Below, piece by piece: positions 5,337 to 7,344 of a stretch of DNA of 7,344 nucleotides. Position numbers and translations under genes: made by a program. Below the pieces are notes generated by a model. It was not told the origin of the DNA. It searched no databases and worked only from the letters and a program-made list of their open reading frames with translations. The DNA lies in NCBI GenBank assembly GCA_017303735.1, contig JAFLCF010000204.1, positions 1 through 7,344 of the forward strand, given 5' to 3'. This stretch comes from Anaerolineae bacterium. Its GTDB lineage: Bacteria > Chloroflexota > Anaerolineae > Anaerolineales > Villigracilaceae. Position 1 is the stretch's first letter. Every line of letters begins with the position of its first letter.

Positions 5337-5466
5337 TTACAAAGGAGGAGAAGAGATTTGTTACGCGTGTAAATTTATCACGCACGCTCAAAAGGCGCTT
5401 GACGCATGCCCTACGTTTGATACACGGAAATACAACGAACCACCTAACAGTTTATTAAGGAGAAAT

Positions 5467-6483
5467 ATGTCCGCTTCACTCGCAATCGAAACAAAAGACC
5501 TCGGTCGCATTTACAAACTGCGTGGCAGCAAGAAAGAAACGCGCAAAGAACTCGTCGCACTGGAAGGTGTGAATTTAACCGTGGAACGTGGTGAACTGTT
5601 CGGACTCCTGGGACCGAACGGCGCTGGAAAAACGACCCTCATCAAGATCCTTACCACGCTTCTCTCCCCGACCTCGGGCTGGGCACGCGTTGCAGGAGCC
5701 GACGTGAACGCTGCACCCGAGTCTGTGCGTCCGCGCATCAATATGGTGTCAGGCGGTGAGTCTTCGGGCTATGGTCTGTTGACCGTGCGCGAGAATCTGT
5801 GGATGTTCTCACAGTTCTACGGTGTGCCATCGAATGAAGCCAACGAGCGCATTGAAGCCCTGCTCGAAATGGTTGGCATGAAAGACCGCATGCATACCAA
5901 GTCATCGGACCTTTCTACGGGTCTGCGTCAGAAAATGAACATTGTGCGCGGATTCTTAACCGAGCCAGAAGTGCTCTTCCTCGATGAGCCCACACTTGGT
6001 CTTGACGTAGGCGCGATGCGCGATGTACGCCGCTTTATCCTTGAGTGGTTGAAAGCTGATAAGGAACGTACGCTCCTTTTAACAACTCACTATATGATGG
6101 AAGCTGATGAGCTTTGTGATCGCGTTGCCATCATCAATAAAGGAAAAGTGTTGGCTTGCGATAAGCCGTCTGTGTTGAAGCAAAAATTGCAGAAGGACGC
6201 GCTCTTCGAGATCGAAGTGAGTCCGCTCAACGGGTTGACCCAGCAAATGTTGGTGGACCAGCCCGAGGTCACGAAAGCGGCGATCTCAGAGACAGAGACC
6301 GGCGCGAAGTTGAGTATCGGCTTGGTCGAAGAATCCGCTCTGGCACGAGTCATCAATCTCTTTACCCAAAAAGATGTGAAGGTGATGAACCTGAGCAAGC
6401 GCGAGCCGACCCTCGAAGATGTGTTCGTGGATCTGGTGGGGCGCAGCATGGCGGAGGAGGAAAGCAATGGAAGCGGTGAGTAA
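5467..6483 (+). CDS. ABC-2 type exporter, ATP-binding protein
   Basis: A 338-residue ABC ATPase that powers the permease encoded next. Motifs in order: Walker A GPNGAGKTT (49-57), signature LSTGLRQ (149-155), Walker B VLFLDEP (169-175) with Glu174, D-loop TLGLD, and the switch His208 in TTHYMMEADELCDRV. The C-terminal part (about 245-338) ends with EPTLEDVFVDLVGR, typical of DrrA/NatA-like exporters with a DUF4162-type tail. At the expected Q-loop the sequence reads INMVSGGESSGYG (91-103), with no glutamine. AAGGAG (5457-5462) lies 4 nt before the ATG. The end overlaps the permease gene by 17 bp. Substrate unknown; drug, lipid or polysaccharide export is typical of the group. Confidence 0.93.
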   Translation: MSASLAIETKDLGRIYKLRGSKKETRKELVALEGVNLTVERGELFGLLGPNGAGKTTLIKILTTLLSPTSGWARVAGADVNAAPESVRPRINMVSGGESSGYGLLTVRENLWMFSQFYGVPSNEANERIEALLEMVGMKDRMHTKSSDLSTGLRQKMNIVRGFLTEPEVLFLDEPTLGLDVGAMRDVRRFILEWLKADKERTLLLTTHYMMEADELCDRVAIINKGKVLACDKPSVLKQKLQKDALFEIEVSPLNGLTQQMLVDQPEVTKAAISETETGAKLSIGLVEESALARVINLFTQKDVKVMNLSKREPTLEDVFVDLVGRSMAEEESNGSGE

Positions 6484-7315
6484 AAAATACTCGCATAAGA
6501 ACACGGGCTGGCGTTTGTTCTTGAGCACGATCTTTGCGCGGGCGTATCCGCGCATTATTGGGCAGCAACGTGAAGTTTCGTGGTTGGTGTTCGAAGTGGT
6601 CATGCCGATGTTGGCAGTGATCGCCTATGTATTTGTGTATCGCGCCTTGAATGCGCCCGAAGAATATATTGGCTTTGTGGTGATGGGCGGTGCGATGACC
6701 GCATTCTGGATGAATATTTTATGGAGCATGTCCAGCCAGTTGTATTGGGAAAAGGAGCAGGGGAATCTTGCTCTGTACATCATGGCGCCGAATTCGATGA
6801 TGGCGATCTTGTTGGGCATGGCGCTGGGTGGTCTGGTGGCAACTGCCATGCGTGCTGTGGCTGTGACTTTGCTCGGCATTTGGATGTTCGATGTGACCTT
6901 TACCGTTTCGAGTTATGTGCAGTTGTTCCTGGTGTTCATACTGGCGATGGTGGCGCTGTATGGCATGGGCATGATGATGGCTTCTGCATTTTTGATGTTT
7001 GGGCGCGAAGCCTGGCACATGGCGAACCTTGCACAAGAACCGATCTTCCTGGCTTCGGGCTTTTACTTCCCGATCAAGTCGCTGCCGTTTTGGGTGGCGG
7101 CGGGCGCTTCGATCATTCCACTCACATTGGGCATGGATGCGATGCGTCAGTTGATCTTCCCAACCGGTTTTCAATTTGGCTTTATGACCGTACAAACAGA
7201 AATTTATATTCTTGCCGTGCTTTCGGTGGTGTTTCTAACAACGGCAAAGTTCCTGCTCGCCCGTGTGGAAAAATTAGCGGTGCGCGAGGGACGAATTACA
7301 GAGAGTCGGAGGTAG
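6467..7315 (+). CDS. ABC-2 type exporter, permease protein
   Basis: A 282-residue inner-membrane permease partner of the preceding ATPase. Hydrophobic segments lie near residues 39-60, 66-86, 111-140, 150-177, 192-220 and 244-265, giving about six membrane spans. YWEKEQGNLALYIMAP (93-108) is the ABC-2 family signature region after the second span, comparable to the E-x-G-T-L-E-L-L-x-x-P pattern. SGFYFPIKSLPFWV (197-210) matches the late conserved loop and ends in a membrane segment. The start at 6467 was chosen because AGGAGG (6455-6460) stands 6 nt before this ATG. A longer in-frame reading from 6419 lies wholly inside the ATPase gene and has a Trp/Arg-rich sequence, so it was rejected. The 17-bp overlap indicates coupled translation. 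Confidence 0.92.
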   Translation: MEAVSKKYSHKNTGWRLFLSTIFARAYPRIIGQQREVSWLVFEVVMPMLAVIAYVFVYRALNAPEEYIGFVVMGGAMTAFWMNILWSMSSQLYWEKEQGNLALYIMAPNSMMAILLGMALGGLVATAMRAVAVTLLGIWMFDVTFTVSSYVQLFLVFILAMVALYGMGMMMASAFLMFGREAWHMANLAQEPIFLASGFYFPIKSLPFWVAAGASIIPLTLGMDAMRQLIFPTGFQFGFMTVQTEIYILAVLSVVFLTTAKFLLARVEKLAVREGRITESRR

Positions 7316-7317
7316 GG

Positions 7318-7342
7318 AAGTAACGAGTTGTAAGTAACGAGT
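7318..7342. repeat. Direct repeat AAGTAACGAGT, 14-nt period, at the window end
   Basis: AAGTAACGAGT occurs at 7318-7328 and again at 7332-7342, giving a 14-nt period made of two 7-mers (AAGTAAC, GAGTTGT). It starts three bases after the permease stop and runs to the window edge, so it may be the first part of another heptad array like those in the his operon. The right side is not visible. Confidence 0.5.
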
Positions 7343-7344
7343 AA

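Larger units (their letters stand above)
5149..5466. other. Divergent intergenic region (318 bp) without a protein gene
   Basis: This gap separates the deacetylase gene (-) from the ABC exporter genes (+). From left to right it holds the deacetylase ribosome binding site, the palindrome 5168-5200, possible overlapping divergent promoters (5215-5246), a small inverted repeat ATAGAA/TTCTAT (5245-5262), a hairpin (5308-5336), an orphan Shine-Dalgarno-like AAAGGAGG (5341-5348), and the ABC ribosome binding site AAGGAG (5457-5462). Between about 5370 and 5456 I see only weak -35-like TTGACG (5399-5404) with no good -10. No known riboswitch class was recognised. Confidence 0.6.

Noticed and set aside
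5308..5340. Intrinsic terminator at the leader hairpin
   Set aside because: The stem is strong but is followed by TTACAAAGG, without a run of T on either strand.
6580..7323. 247-codon plus-strand open frame inside the permease gene
   Set aside because: Cys/Asp/Gly-rich out-of-frame translation of the permease; the permease frame has ABC-2 motifs and membrane segments.

Overview
This window reads as a chromosomal segment of moderate GC content. It carries part of a histidine operon, then a HAD-type hydrolase, a phytol/polyprenol-kinase-like membrane protein, a PIG-L/LmbE deacetylase on the minus strand, and an ABC-2 type exporter pair. The separate (unfused) hisI and hisE genes, the style of the proteins and the many short intergenic inverted repeats resemble Chloroflexota, perhaps Anaerolineae. 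That is an impression from recall. No rRNA or other decisive marker is present.

Region 1 (1-3551) is one tightly packed plus-strand transcription unit: the hisH 3' end, hisA, hisF, hisI, hisE and a HAD-superfamily hydrolase. hisH/hisA overlap by one base (TGATG) and hisE/HAD by four (ATGA). HisI and HisE act on the early intermediates PR-ATP and PR-AMP, HisA isomerises ProFAR, and HisH-HisF makes IGP and AICAR. The HAD protein is translationally coupled to hisE and has an unusually long cap region. A histidinol-phosphatase role is possible but unproven. The three remaining gaps (hisA-hisF, hisF-hisI, hisI-hisE) are each filled by an inverted array of degenerate 7-8-nt units. These arrays run into the neighbouring coding ends, and two of them supply a stop codon.

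Region 2 (3552-5160) holds the kinase-like gene (+), which begins with TTG just after a REPIN-like double hairpin, and a convergent PIG-L/LmbE deacetylase gene (-). Between the convergent genes lies a second repeat with similar GTAGG/CCTAC ends, and it contains the kinase-like gene's stop codon.

Region 3 (5149-5466) is a 318-bp divergent intergenic region. It has a perfect 16-bp-arm palindrome next to the deacetylase gene, possible overlapping divergent promoters, and a 12-bp-stem hairpin followed by a strong Shine-Dalgarno-like sequence with no real gene behind it.

Region 4 (5467-7344) holds an ABC ATPase and its ABC-2 permease, overlapping by 17 bp. They probably form a drug, lipid or polysaccharide exporter of unknown substrate. 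After the permease stop another 7/14-nt repeat begins and runs off the window.

I see no tRNA, rRNA, CRISPR array, transposase or phage gene. No wholly new multi-gene system is evident. The most unusual content is the family of intergenic inverted short-unit arrays inside the his operon, followed by the long-cap HAD protein.
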